Shown here one piece after another: positions 25,477 through 36,957 of a stretch of 64,000 nucleotides of DNA; position 1 is the stretch's first letter; every line of letters starts with the position of its first letter. A program made the translations under genes and the position numbers. The stretch covers positions 124,001 through 188,000 of the forward strand of contig MU394100.1 in the NCBI GenBank assembly GCA_022578605.1. Reading direction: 5' to 3'. The notes under the pieces were generated by a model. It was not told the DNA's origin, ran no database searches, and saw only the letters and a list, made by a program, of their open reading frames with translations. The stretch comes from Camillea tinctor (Eukaryota > Ascomycota > Sordariomycetes > Xylariales > Xylariaceae).

Positions 25477-26106
25477 TCAGTCGATGGGGGTGTCCATATC
25501 GACGCCCGTCTCCTCATACAAGATTTGGTTGAGGGAGGAACCGTCGCGCAGGTAGATCCAGGCGGTGGTGGCCGTGTCCTGTTTCTGATCTTGGCCTTCC
25601 CTAACGACCACGTAATCGTACCGCTTGGGTCCGGACTTGGGCGACGACAGCCAGATTTGCTTGTTAGGCGGCTGCTTGTTGAGCACGTACTCGCCGACAG
25701 AGGGAATCTTAATGTGCATGACACCAGACTGTTTGTTGTATCCACAAGATTAACCATATGATGCGATTAGCACGTGCTATTAGGACCGGGAACATACGCT
25801 GTATTCTACATCGATATCGCCTCGCTCATCCTGCATTGCTTCGTATTTCCCAAGCAGTGTCTCGAGGTAGTCGTCGGCGAGTTCGTGGTACTGGGAGTCG
25901 GTCAGGTCGGCAGCGCGAGCGGTCTTGAGCGCTTCGGGGCTCAAAGGTTTTGCGAATGGCGCACTTGTCGAGATGGGATTGCGGAATGATATCGGTAGAC
26001 GGGAGAGGTTCTGGTTTCTAAGACAGGGGGAAAGTATCCTAGTGTTGCGCGTGGCTATGGCACGGGTGGCCACGCGGCCTAGATTCGCGATACTTGCACG
26101 GGTCAT
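25477..26106 (-). CDS. yfh1: Frataxin, mitochondrial iron-sulfur cluster assembly
   Basis: Exon 1 is 26106..25798 and exon 2 is 25728..25477. The 69-bp intron (GTATGT...AACAG) is in phase 0 and joins IDVEYS to [10 protein letters not shown]. The predicted protein has 186 aa. The N-terminus is Arg/Ser/Ala-rich and lacks acids ([20 protein letters not shown]), as expected for a matrix-targeting sequence. The frataxin fold follows: an acidic first helix ([19 protein letters not shown]) with iron-contacting acids, a beta sheet, and the family signature [18 protein letters not shown]. Frataxin acts in the matrix with the ISCU/NFS1 complex to support Fe-S cluster synthesis. No operon-like partner is nearby. 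Confidence 0.93.
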
Positions 26107-26661
26107 GGCGGTTTATGGATAACGACGAATGTGACGATGATGGATGAGGATGTTGAATATTATTTCTGGCGGGCACTTATGATGTGATGTGGGGAGAATG
26201 CGGAATTGATGGAGGGGTTTTGTGAAAAGTGACAAAAAAAGTACGAGGCGAGCGAACGATAGCTTCAGAGAGCTAGGAATGCCCTTCAACTAGTGAGGAA
26301 TATCAACGCATGACGAGGGAGGAATTGGAAGTTGATTCTTGTGTGTAAGAAAAAGATGAAGATGTTTAAGTTGTAAGTGCTTAGATAATGAATGAGAGAG
26401 AGAGAGAGATAGAGATGAAGAAAAAGATTAAGGTTACTAGGTTAGTGCTAGGTACAAACTAGGTGGAAACTGCAGCTTCCCCGCCAAAAGCTCTTGAAAA
26501 ACATATGACTTCACATGGCCCAAGCTCCTTTTTTATCAGGGACCTTGAAACTTTCTGGCTGAGAAACTTCTTAAAGGAAAGTCACCGAATAATGCATAAA
26601 TACCTAACCTAGTATAGTTTCCATTATCAGATATTATATGCAGATAGACCACAAATGGCAT
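26107..26661. other. Intergenic, frataxin promoter side
   Basis: Promoter and leader of the minus-strand frataxin gene. It contains a GA-rich run at about 26393-26409 and then spacer up to the inverted-repeat element. Confidence 0.6.
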
Positions 26662-26663
26662 TA

Positions 26664-26708
26664 ACCGCACAGACCCCCTTTTGCAACCCACTCCCATATG
26701 CAACATAA
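26664..26708 (+). repeat. Left terminal inverted repeat, 45 bp
   Basis: Begins ACCGCACAGACCCCC and ends CATATGCAACATAA. It pairs with 27675-27719 in reverse complement, with two mismatches, both C/T transitions. Confidence 0.93.
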
Positions 26709-27674
26709 AAAAGGATTATTTTAATATAAAACAACTAAAACGCATTGAAAAAAATTGAAAAAATTATATGTTATTTGTTTAATATAAATAAAACTATGTT
26801 TAAAGTTTAAGCTTTATAGCTTTACAAATAAGTAAGTTATTTAAAGTTAAAAAGTTTATAATTATATTAATATTATATATTTAATATTTATTTTAAACTT
26901 ATATAATAAATGAATTATAAATTTTTTAATACTATTAAAATATATAAAGCTTAAATTATATAATATTATTTTTTATAAATTTTGATATTAGTTATATAAT
27001 AAGTTATATTATATTAAATATATATTATTAAAATAATTTAACTTAAAACTATATATTTATTATTAAAGCGATATTAATAAACTTTATATATAAGTTAATT
27101 TAAATAAAACTATAATTAATATATTAAATTACATATTTTTTACATTTTTATTTAATTAAATATAACTTTTTATAAAAAAACGTAAAATTTTAAGTTTAAA
27201 AATTAATAACTATATTATATTACGTAATATTAATTACATATTTTAATATAATATATTTTAATATTAAAATATAACTATATTTAAAAAAGTAAAATTTTAC
27301 TTATTTTTTTAATTTATATATATTATTTTAAAAACATAATATAAGTTTTATGCTTTTTAAAAAATAATTAAAAATAATAAATAATAAATAAATTAAAGTT
27401 TTTCAATATTTTACGTTTAATTTATTTATAAATTATATAATACATTTAAAACGATATTTTTACGATTTTTTAGTAATTTTATATAGTAAAAAATGTAATT
27501 TGTATATTTTAAATATAAAAATCAATATATATAATGTATATTACATAATAAACTTTTTAAATTTATATTAAAATAAACCTTAACTTTTATATATTAAAAA
27601 ACATTTAAGTTTGTATTTTTATCGTTTTTTATTAATTTATAATTAATTATTAGAAACTATAGGTTTAATAAATA

Positions 27675-27719
27675 TTATGTTGCATATGGGGGTGGGTTGC
27701 AAAAAGGGGTCTGTGCGGT
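27675..27719 (-). repeat. Right terminal inverted repeat, 45 bp
   Basis: Reverse complement of the left repeat at 43 of 45 positions. It ends GGTCTGTGCGGT and is followed by TA. Confidence 0.93.
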
Positions 27720-27721
27720 TA

Positions 27722-28522
27722 GGAGGTACATGTACTTATATAAGACTGTATGAAATACTTGATGAAATATTCAGAATCCCAGTAGACATCCCCCCTTTTG
27801 CTTAATATAAACTCACAACGGTATAAAAGACATTTACACCAATATTTACCCTCGGAGAAGGTATAAAGAGTTGTCTGTCCTAATACTTTAAACATTGAAG
27901 TAGGTAGTGATTGAGTATAGGTAATAGAGTTTGATGATATTTTGGCATACAGGCCATGATAATCGGTCGAGAGAACCACGATGTTGCACATAAGAATCTA
28001 CATATACCCTTCTACATAGTGTGGGTGCATTACTATACTATAATAAGTCATAGGGACAATGGTCCAGGAGACCCGACAGCCTACGTCCAACCTGACCAAG
28101 AAAATAGGAGAAAATGTGAGCCGAAGCCGGCGGTTTGCTATGTATGTACCCAATCGTGCGTGGCTCCGTATCATCACGCTTTCCAGCGAAAGGGATGCAA
28201 GAACGGCAACAGACCCGTTCAACAATATGTACCCCGCAAAGAAGCAAGTCTAAATATGCACACCTCAACCTATGATAATATGTGCTGCTTGGCGGGGAAG
28301 TGTACGAAAGATGCAGGTTGGGGGACCATGTGATGGAAGGGAATCCACTTGGAGCGAGTATAAGAAACGTAGCTCAGATATCACTGTTACTCTTACCTTT
28401 TATATCACCATCATCGAAGAGTGGATAGATCTGCCTAGCATTCCTCATACTAACTTGGATATATATATACATATATGAAATATAGTAGATTCTCCTGAAT
28501 CACTACCACCTGTTATCACAAT
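27722..28522. other. Intergenic, upstream of polyol dehydrogenase
   Basis: A 125-codon frame from ATG at 27956 is Cys-rich but overlaps antisense frames of similar length and has no recognisable family, so it is not called. The last 150 bases are AT-rich promoter-like DNA. Confidence 0.5.
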
Positions 28523-29773
28523 ATGGAAGTTCGTACCAGTTTACATATTTAAGAAATTTACCGTTGGAATAGAGATCATAACTAACACGAAACATAGAAC
28601 CCATCTTTCGTCCTTAAGGATGTCTTAAAAGTAGCCATCGAGGACCGCCCAAAGCCTGAACTTAAAGACGACCACGATGTACTCATCCACATAGCCCAGA
28701 CCGGAATCTGCGGCAGCGACGTGCACTTGTAACTCACCCCCTTACCCCCACTTTCTCCCCCCCCCATATCCCTCCCATACTAACATCCCCTCCTTCCCTT
28801 CCTTCCCCCCACCAGCTGGCAACGCGGCCGCATCGGCGAATACATCGTCACCTCGCCCATGGTCCTCGGGCACGAATCCTCGGGCACCGTGGTCGCGGTC
28901 GGGCCCTCCGTCTCGCACCTCCGCCCGGGGGACCGCGTGGCCGTCGAGCCCGGCGTGCCCTGCCGCCGGTGCGCCCACTGCCGCCGCGGCGCGTACCACC
29001 TCTGCGGGGACATGGTGTTCGCGGCGCGCCCGCCGCACCACGGCACGCTCGCGCGCTACTACGTCTCCGCCGCCGACTTCTGCTACCGCGTCCCCGACAC
29101 CGTGACCCTCGAGGAGGCCGCGCTCGCGGAGCCCACGGCTGTCGCGTGCGCGGCGTGCGAGACCGCGGGCTTGCGGCCCCATGACCGCGTGCTGGTTCTG
29201 GGGTGTGGCCCTATAGGCGTGCTGTGCGCGGCGGTGGCGAGACAGTGGGGCGCGGGGAGGGTCGTGGGTGTGGATGTTGTGGAGAAGAGGCTGGAGGTCG
29301 CGAGAGCGTTTGGGGCAGATGCTACGTTTGTGCCGCCTCCGCGGGCGGAGGGTGGGGATGGTGCTGACCCTTTGGTTCACGCGGAAAGGGTGGCGGCGGA
29401 GATGAATAGGACGCTTGGGTTAGGGGAAGGTGCGGACGTTGTGCTGGAGTGTAGCGGGGCGGAGGCGTGTATACAGCTTGGGATCTTTGCGGCGAGGAGG
29501 GGAGGCACGATGGTTCAGGTTGGGATGGGTAAGGAGGTGGTGGCCTTCCCTATTACGACAGTCATCACGAAGGGCTTATCCGTGAAGGGGTCGATTCGAT
29601 ACCGACCTGGTAGTTACCCGGCAGCTATTGACCTAATTTCTAGTGGCAAGATTGATGTCAAGAGGCTCATAACTAACAGATATAAGTTCGAGCAAGCTGA
29701 AGAGGCCTTCCAGTTGGTTAAGAGTGGACGACCGGACGTATTCAAGGTCATGATAGAGGGTGTTCAATTATGA
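28523..29773 (+). CDS. Zinc-dependent polyol dehydrogenase (xylitol/sorbitol dehydrogenase type)
   Basis: Medium-chain NAD-dependent dehydrogenase oxidising a polyol such as xylitol or sorbitol to the ketose. Proposed exons are 28523..28528, 28598..28728 and 28816..29773, giving 364 aa. Landmarks: GICGSDVHFW (catalytic Cys and following His region), GHESSGTV (zinc-binding His-Glu), the structural-zinc loop CRRCAHCRRGAYHLC, the Rossmann motif GCGPIG, and VGVDVVEKR with Asp favouring NAD. The C-terminal core is as in xylitol dehydrogenases. Exon 1 would be only ATGGAA, followed by a GTTCGT donor and an ACTAAC branch. It is chosen because it gives MENPSFVLKD, the usual family N-terminus, but it is the least certain part. 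Exon 3 is strongly GC-rich. A short-chain dehydrogenase and a sugar transporter follow within 6 kb. Confidence 0.87.
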
Positions 29774-30980
29774 TTAGAATACCTAAGATGGATATGGATA
29801 TAATGCTTTTGTCCCCCTTTTCTTGTGACTGTAAATACTATTACAATTACCTAGGTAGGTAGATATCTCATTAAACAACCGAAACACTTCTTGTGATAAT
29901 CTACGACATAGGGAATCTTTATGTTGGACTGCTATATAGTCATACCCCGGCTATCTATTGACTGGACTTACTAGATAGAAAAATCTACGAAGCTTGCTTC
30001 TATACCACTAAGTTCGGAGGCTTACGTGGAAAATATTATACAAATACATATTAGAGTCGAAGGTTGTGGCAAGGTATGCATTTTCATATTATTAACACCA
30101 AGGGTTGCAAAATAATACTGTGAAATCGGTTCTATTGTTATGTAAATATTGAGATGCTGTGATGACCTTCCCTAATAATCTCGGGTTACTGCGATTACAG
30201 CATGGATATAATAAATCTTGATATCGATGATAGGTCGGTTGTGTATATATAGTTGAGATGTAACACGGCTATGAGCTTTAAAAGGCTATATACCTGCTTA
30301 CGAACTTATAGCAGACATACTCCGTCTAACAAAATTATTGTCAGTTAGACTCCAAATACGATCTACAGTGGTGGTTAACTTATGGTCGAGTACACTATAG
30401 ATACCGAAGTCGGGCTGTTTACTGCCACCGTTCTTTTTAAAAGTATTATTACTTGCCCACCCTATATGACCTACGAATGGTCAATACTTATTCCCTTAAA
30501 CTACCTAGGTAGTCTCTTATATATTCACTACTCTACGTATGGTTAGTTTACGGTACCTATTGCAAAGCCACCGTGGGAAATCTCAACCCGAGATTCTCAG
30601 GTCGAGCCTCTAAAAAGTTGGTATTACTAGTTCCAATTAGAAAGAGATGGCCAAAAAAGAAGTATGCAACGACGATCAAGATTATACCGGAGGTGCGAGG
30701 AGGGGTTGGTGGATCTTATGAGCGGGGTCCTGAGAAATCACGAGCTGTATTAAAGCAATGCTGCGCATACCTCTACAGCTGGGGGGCTGAGCTGTACGAT
30801 GGTTACTGGAGGAAGGATTTTATAAAGGAAGACACAGATATTTGAAGTATAGGAACGGTTTATTGTCCTCAAGGTATTACTTATACTTTGCCTCTTTTCG
30901 GCTTCTATATACCCAACATTCTTAGAAATATCAAGCGCTAGAATTACTCACTTGCTTTTCATATAAAACGAAGATCTAAT
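29774..30980. other. Intergenic 1.2 kb
   Basis: AT-rich. A 90-codon frame at 30573-30845 begins with GTG and has no ATG at its start; not called. Two TACCTAGGTA palindromes occur here, at 29848-29857 and 30502-30511. Confidence 0.6.
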
Positions 30981-32048
30981 ATGTCTACAACGCCGTTTTC
31001 GGTCTCCGGCAAGACCGCTATCATCACCGGCGCGGGGTCCGGTAATCATGTTCTCCCACCCCCCTTTTCCCTCAAACCATGATAGAGAAGCTTAAGTAGA
31101 ATACGATTTTCCAATTTAACCCATATCTAATCCCCCAAGCCAGGAATATGTCTCTCCTTCGCGTCGCTCCTCCTCTCGCGCGGCTGCAACGTAGCCATCG
31201 CAGACCTCGCCCTCCGGCCCGAAGCCCAGGAGCTCGTCGCAAAATACTCCAATAACAGCGGATCCTCATCCTCGCCGCGCGCCATATTCATCGAGACGGA
31301 CGTGACGTCCTGGCCGGCCCTATCCCAGATGATCGAGAAGACCCTCGCCGAGTTCGGCGCCTTCGACATCCTCTGCCCGGGGGCCGGCGTGTACGAGCCG
31401 CACTGGTCCAACTTCTGGCACCCGCCGGGCTCGCCCCTAAGCCGCGACGACCCCGCGGCCGGCCACTACGCCCTCCTCGACATCAACCTCACGCACCCCA
31501 TCCGCGCGACGCAGCTCGCCCTCTCGCACTGGCTGTACCCCCGGGCGGGGTCGCCGCAAGCCCCCGCCAGCGCCACGAACCCTAAGTGCGTAGTGCACAT
31601 AAGCTCGGTGGCGGGGCAGCTGCCCAACTTCGTCGCGCCGCTGTACGGGGCGTCCAAGTTCGCGATCACGGGGTTCGTGCGGTGCATGGCGAAGCTGGAG
31701 GGCGCGCACGGGGTGCGGGTCAGCGCCGTGGCCCCCGGCGTCGTGCGCACCCCGCTGTGGACCGAGCACCCCGAGAAGATGATCAACTTGGATGCGGAGC
31801 AGGACGGGTGGGTGACGCCCGAAGAAGTGGCGGACGCGATGCTGCGGTGCGTTGAGGATGCCGGCGTACCTGGGGGTTCGGTGCTAGAAGTGGGTAAGAA
31901 TAGCACGAGGCTCGTGGGCGTGCTTAATGACCCGGGCCCTGATATGGATCCCGCGGGAGGACTGGTTGTGCGGAACCTAGATAAGGGTGTCGCGGAGGTT
32001 AAGGAGTGGTTGGGGGATGAGAAGGTTTGGGGAGGTAGTAGACCGTGA
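30981..32048 (+). CDS. Short-chain dehydrogenase/reductase, 321 aa
   Basis: Exons are 30981..31041 and 31144..32048. The 102-bp intron is placed inside the glycine motif, and splicing regenerates TGAGSGI. Classical SDR features: N-terminal FSVSGKTAIITGAGSGI nucleotide-binding turn, VAIADL with Asp (NAD preference), INLTH Asn, HISSVAGQ catalytic Ser, and YGASKFA with catalytic Tyr and Lys, then the PGVV segment. Length and the FDILCPGAGVYEP segment (in place of the usual NNAG) recall the 15-hydroxyprostaglandin-dehydrogenase-like SDR group common in fungi. The substrate is not deducible. A TATAAAA-like box lies about 20 bases before the start. Same strand as the polyol dehydrogenase 1.2 kb upstream. 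Confidence 0.85.
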
Positions 32049-32050
32049 GT

Positions 32051-32091
32051 GGGAATAGGGGGTAGGGGGTAGGGGGCAGGGGGGGCAGGGG
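32051..32091 (+). other. G-quadruplex-prone G-rich tract in 3' region of SDR
   Basis: Immediately after the SDR stop codon the coding strand carries repeated runs of four to seven G separated by short TA or CA spacers (GGGGGTAGGGGGTAGGGGG and onward). This matches the standard pattern for a G-quadruplex in DNA or in the mRNA 3' UTR. Confidence 0.7.
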
Positions 32092-33656
32092 AGCTATGTA
32101 CAACTACATACCTACCTGTTTAGTTGTAATATAGACTGTAGGTAGGACAGAGGTATTTTACCTACCGCTCCATTTTGTTGTATGTACAATACTATGGCAG
32201 ACTGGCGTGACATCATCGGTGGATGGAAATGTGTTGAGCGAAGCCGAACCTGGTCCTGGCGTTGTCTGTGCTCGGGGGACCGACGGGAAGTCCCCAACCC
32301 ATCCCAACCTGGATCATACCCTCCTCTAGGGCTATCCGACTTTTCGAAGTAGGTATACAATCGCTAAGACTTACATGATCTAAACTACCTTTTGTGGATC
32401 ATCTCTTCCGCAAATGACATCAACAAAGGCGGGAATGGGAAACGTTCCACGGGTGAGCGAAGAACAACAATCCGAAATCCGGAATATTTACCTAGACTAG
32501 CAATGTCAACAACAATGTTGAGAAAAAGTCCATTTCACTTATCCGTACCACATATTAGACGTAGATTCGGGGAATAGGGATGCTATGCTTGGCGTGCCAG
32601 TCATAGGACCATGATGGCGCCATGTTGTTCTATAATATGTTGAAGGACTCCGTATAAGCAAGAAGGTGCTACATATCGCTATGGAACAACCGGACACTGT
32701 TTAGGCAGGCCAGATCTACGATACGGGCACCTTTCCTCGGCTCCCGTTACCGTTCTAGCTACGTATCGGGATTCCACGGGTTCGGTTTGCCTCCCCCTCT
32801 CTCCCTTTTCGTTGCCCCATCTCGAAGGGCACGGACATATCGTCTAGATGCGCAGTTTACCTACCTAGCTCCATGCTTATTGTACCTCTTCTAAGCATTG
32901 ACTGGTACCATATAGCATCGTCGGAGAAGACCTAGATAGATGGCTAGATCCTAATTGCTCTATCACAGCAACGTGACATCCTCCAAATCTATCATATCAT
33001 ATAGTCGTAGCCATACATGTGCGCCGGTCTGGAACATTGAGAATCGCGTCTCGCGACGTCTTTAACCGCCATAATTCACTAACTACCGATTGAGCATGCG
33101 CCTTTATCGGGTTAACACTCCAGTATACCTAGGTAGTTATGGGAAGAAGCTTTCCTTCTAGATAGAATAAAAAAAAACTGGTATATCATCTACTTCGTAG
33201 GGTTATTTGAGCGAATATGAGCATAATACAGTGAGTCTGTAATTTAGCATACTGCATTTGTGTCTATACATTTCATATCAACTACCATCGACTTCTGTCT
33301 AAAGCTAGCTTGTTTCCTTTTCTTTCCCTTTTCTTCATCAACTATCGTAGAAGCTTCCATCATCACGAGTGTTTGCGTTCGTCCGTAAATCCCTCATTTT
33401 ACCGTTCTAGACATCTCTATATCTAGCTATTTCATCCATATTTCTTTTCTCTTTTCTCTCATGTAATCAATAATCAACACGTTATAACATGGAATAAACC
33501 AATCCGCTTCTTAAACAATGCGTTTCTCATTGAAGCAAGCGCTAAGCTTTGCTTCGTATGATGTATATAGTAAATCAAGTCATAGCAGTATATTTTCTTT
33601 GTTATTTTCTTCGTTATTTATTCGTTCGTTAATTCGAAACCCAAGTGTATTGTAGA
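32092..33656. other. Intergenic 1.6 kb
   Basis: Spacer between two converging genes (SDR on plus, transporter on minus). No gene seen. A TACCTAGGTA palindrome lies at 33126-33135. Confidence 0.6.
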
Positions 33657-35259
33657 TCACTCTAGATGGTCAGGCTTCCCGTCAGCCTTCTCGTCGAACT
33701 CCTGGGGCAGGCCGATGGGTCGATTCTTGGCGAACTGAACGGTCGCCCAAACTGACGGGGATTGCTTGAACATGAGGTCAATCTCCTCGAGGTTACGGCC
33801 CATAGTTTCGGGGAAAAGGAAGTACACAGAGACGGGGACGCAGGCGGCGATGACGGCGAACACAATGTAGTATTGCCAGCCGATGGTGTTGATTGCGACA
33901 GGAGTGACCATGACAACGACAAAGTTCCTGTACAGCAATACGATTAGTATGGAATACAGTTTGTTATCACAATATTCATTGAACTTACCATAGCCAGTGG
34001 TTAGCCGTTGAAATGGAGCTCATAGCCATACGCAACCGGATCGGCGCTACCTCAGTGCAGTAGAGGAAGTTTGCGCCTAGGAAGCCAATAGGTACGAAGG
34101 TGTTGTAAAGATAGATGAAGCAACCGGCAGCAATCTGAGCGGCGCGGTTGTCGGTAAAAGACGTCGTAATGGCGAGAGCGATCATGCAACAGGACATTCC
34201 GACACCGCTGACGATGAACAGGGGCCGCCGTCCAAATCGGTCGATGGTGAAGAATGCGATGAATGACGACGCAAACTTCCAGGTAAGCGCACCGCCTGTG
34301 AGAGCTCGCGATGTGTCGCTGGGCAGGCCGAGGTTCTGCTGGAACAGGATCGGGGCATATACACTGATAAGATTGGACCCGGACATCTGTTGGTAGAACT
34401 GCAATAGAATGCATAGTCCGAATCGGTAGGCTAGCTTATCTTCGCCCATCTTGAGTAGATCGCCCAGCTTCGTAGCAGAAGCGCTTGTGATCTCAAGCGA
34501 GTGCTCGATACCGGTTATCTCGGCCTGGACTTCGATTGCGTCCTCAGGGTGGCCGCGGAGGACGGAAAGGTTGGCGCGTGCTTGCTCGGTTCGGTTCTTC
34601 ATGAGTAGCCAACGGGGTGATTCCGGAAACGTGTAGATAGAAATAATAAGCACGAGCGAGAAAAAGGTGGCGATAGCGATGGGCGGACGCCAGGTGATAG
34701 CGCCGTCTTCATACTCAGAGAAACCGAAGTCTAGCCACGATTCAAGTGTGTAACCCAGGCAGATGAATAAACCATCCACCACAACGTGTTGACCACGGTT
34801 CTTAGCTCCGGACGTCTCACTCTGCCACACGGGAACAATAGAGCTTAGCTGTCCAACACCCAGTCCGATGATTATTCTCCCTACAATGAACTGCGGGAGC
34901 CCAAAAGCAGCAGCCTCGAGAATTTCCCCGATTAAAGTGCAGATACCCGCAAAGAAGATGACGTTGCGTCGACCAAACTTGTCGCCGGACCAAGAGCACG
35001 ACAGCGACCCAATCATCGCGCCAATGACGAAAACAGCCACCACAAATCCCTGTAACGTCGACTTCCTGCTCTTATCCGCCCCCTCAGAGTGCACCGTGTC
35101 GATCTGGGGAAAGGTTCGTACCCAGTCCTTCTCCGTGAGCAGCCCGCCAATGCCAGCTTGGTTATAACCAAACAGTATGAAGGACGGGGCAACGATGAGG
35201 GCCATTTGCAATCTCGCCAGGGCCTCGCCCTGGAGGCCGAACAAGGCCTTTGCACCCAT
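33657..35259 (-). CDS. MFS sugar transporter (sugar porter family), 513 aa
   Basis: Exon 1 is 35259..33989 and exon 2 is 33927..33657. The 61-bp intron (GTAAGT...ACAG) joins ANHWL to WNFVVVMVTP. Sugar-porter signatures: GYNQAGIGGLL in TM1, GDKFGRRNV after TM2, the R-x-G-R-R type loop DRFGRRPLF, PESPRWLLMKNR at the end of the first half, QQMSGSNLISVYAP in TM7, and PETMGRNLEEIDLMF after TM12. Twelve membrane helices are expected in the plasma membrane, working as a proton symporter or facilitator. The sugar is not predictable by eye (hexose, pentose or polyol). It lies near the polyol dehydrogenase and SDR, which suggests a shared carbon-use role. Confidence 0.9.
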
Positions 35260-36957
35260 ATTTTCTTCTTCCTCCGGTAGGTAGCAACTAAGCGTCGTAC
35301 CGTGTAGCGTAACCTTTTGTTATATCGCACGGACCAGAGGAAGGGGCACAATATCAAGAGGAGGAAGGATAACGTGTAAAAGGAGAAAGGAAAAGAAGAA
35401 AGGGAGAAAAATCAATTCTTGACGAGAATGGGAGATTTGGTGAGAAAAGGAACCCTTTATTTCTACACTAGCTCTTCTCCCCCCCAAACTCGCCCCCCGT
35501 CGTGATCCCCTCATCGGCAGGGACCAGAGAGCGGAGCCCCGTGGGAATCTGGCGTGAGCCTGTGGTTGAGATGACCAGGGTTGCTGGAGCACGGAGCATC
35601 CGAACTTTGGAGCATGGGCTCATTGAGGGTTAGCAGGGGGGAGTCCTGCAATTTTCTGGCCATTTGGACAGAAGAAATTTCCATTGTGAGCCCATAGGTA
35701 GGTGACAAACGGCGTGTGGGCGACCCAGACCAGCTAGCACGCCCGGCCCTTTCTCGGTCAGCGGGTATAGAAACTGGAGTGAGGCTCCGCTGAAAGTGAT
35801 GTAACGGTCCGGGAGATGCTGACTAGTCCTAGTCGTTTTTGGTCTGGCCTCCCGGAGTTGCATAGAGAAATATGTAGCATAATGTTTGCTTGTCTGTATA
35901 TATGTAACCTATGTATTATACATAGTCGTACGTACGAATGTTACTACAACCTGCATACATTGACAGGCCGAAAGCTTGTAGCATGTAAGTTCAGGGGTGG
36001 CGTCCCGAGCCTCGCCGTTCCCAAGAAAACATCTCGCGTGGCTGGCACCTTATTCCGTATAGTCAAGAGATTTGGAATGCCGATCGTTGTCGGATTGAGG
36101 CGCCGACACTAATGCCATGGTACTCTAGCGCTCATGATAAGCTTTGTGCAAGCCTTTACCAAGAACAACCTAGCAGGCCTAGGTTAGACGTCGTCTAAGT
36201 CTACCGGGCAGACACCGCTCTTGAATAAGATTCTCGTGAAGAGTGGGTATTCCCTAGTGACGAAAGGACGTAGTGTACGAGAAGAGTTGTGTATACGTAC
36301 ACTAGTGTAAACGTCCCACAGGGAATCCCATGAATTTCCGGGAACTTCTCCCACACACATCCACACACTTCCACGCAACTGGCGGGGAAGCCCGGTTCAT
36401 CGGTGACAATCTAAGCATTGTCTAGGTTAGCGTAGCTCGTGGTGTAGATGAATCATGCGGAGATATGAAAGCCGAGTCCACGGTTTCCGCGTCGTCGTCG
36501 AGTGAAATAAATTGACGGGGGATATATATTACTAATAACCCGTTGAAATCGAATGTGGTCTCTTACCACATGGAGAACTCCGCGGTTGCGCTCATCGCGG
36601 CTTTATCTAGATGAGGGTGATCCTGACCCCCGTAGCTTTTACGTGCAGCTTACGTACATAGATTCCAGGTCCTGACGGCCGCGACTCGTGGTCGGCCGTA
36701 GGTTAGCCGAACCACGAAATAAAATTGTGTAATGCCCCGGCATCGCGGCATCGCGGCATTGCGGCGGCGACTCTTAATTGCGATGGACCCAACCAACGCA
36801 CTCACCAATCTTCTTACTCCCATCCCACCACTCACTTCCTTTCTGTTTCACGCCTCACACACCTAATTCATTACTGGCAAGTGTCACCGAGTCATATCCT
36901 CCCCACTGGGTCCCTGTCTCTTAATTCACTCGTCCTCTCTCTTCCCGCCCTGGCGTC
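35260..36957. other. Intergenic 1.7 kb
   Basis: Promoter and leader of the transporter, then spacer to the end of the ABC gene. No gene seen. It contains a small tandem repeat at 36741-36764. Confidence 0.6.
36741..36764. repeat. Tandem 8-bp repeat, three units
   Basis: CATCGCGG twice, then CATTGCGG. The last unit differs by one C-to-T. Confidence 0.85.

Larger units (their letters stand above)
26664..27719. mobile_element. Non-coding TIR element with extreme AT core (Tc1/mariner-pogo-like remnant or MITE)
   Basis: A 1056-bp unit bounded by 45-bp terminal inverted repeats that differ at two positions. It is flanked by TA on both sides (26662-26663 and 27720-27721), the target duplication expected for Tc1/mariner/pogo (Fot1-type) transposons. 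The interior (about 26709-27674) is almost entirely A and T, with only scattered C and G. It has no open frame, so no transposase is present. Such composition is consistent with severe RIP (C-to-T at CpA on both strands) of a repeated element. The TIRs kept normal base composition, which is odd. It lies between frataxin and the polyol dehydrogenase gene. Confidence 0.85.

Noticed and set aside
27956..28333. 125-codon Cys-containing frame beginning with ATG
   Set aside because: Cys spacing is irregular and no signal peptide or domain is present. Two antisense frames of about 75 codons overlap it; no upstream promoter or intron evidence.
30573..30845. 90-codon frame before the SDR gene
   Set aside because: Begins with GTG only, lacks conserved motifs and precedes the SDR promoter.
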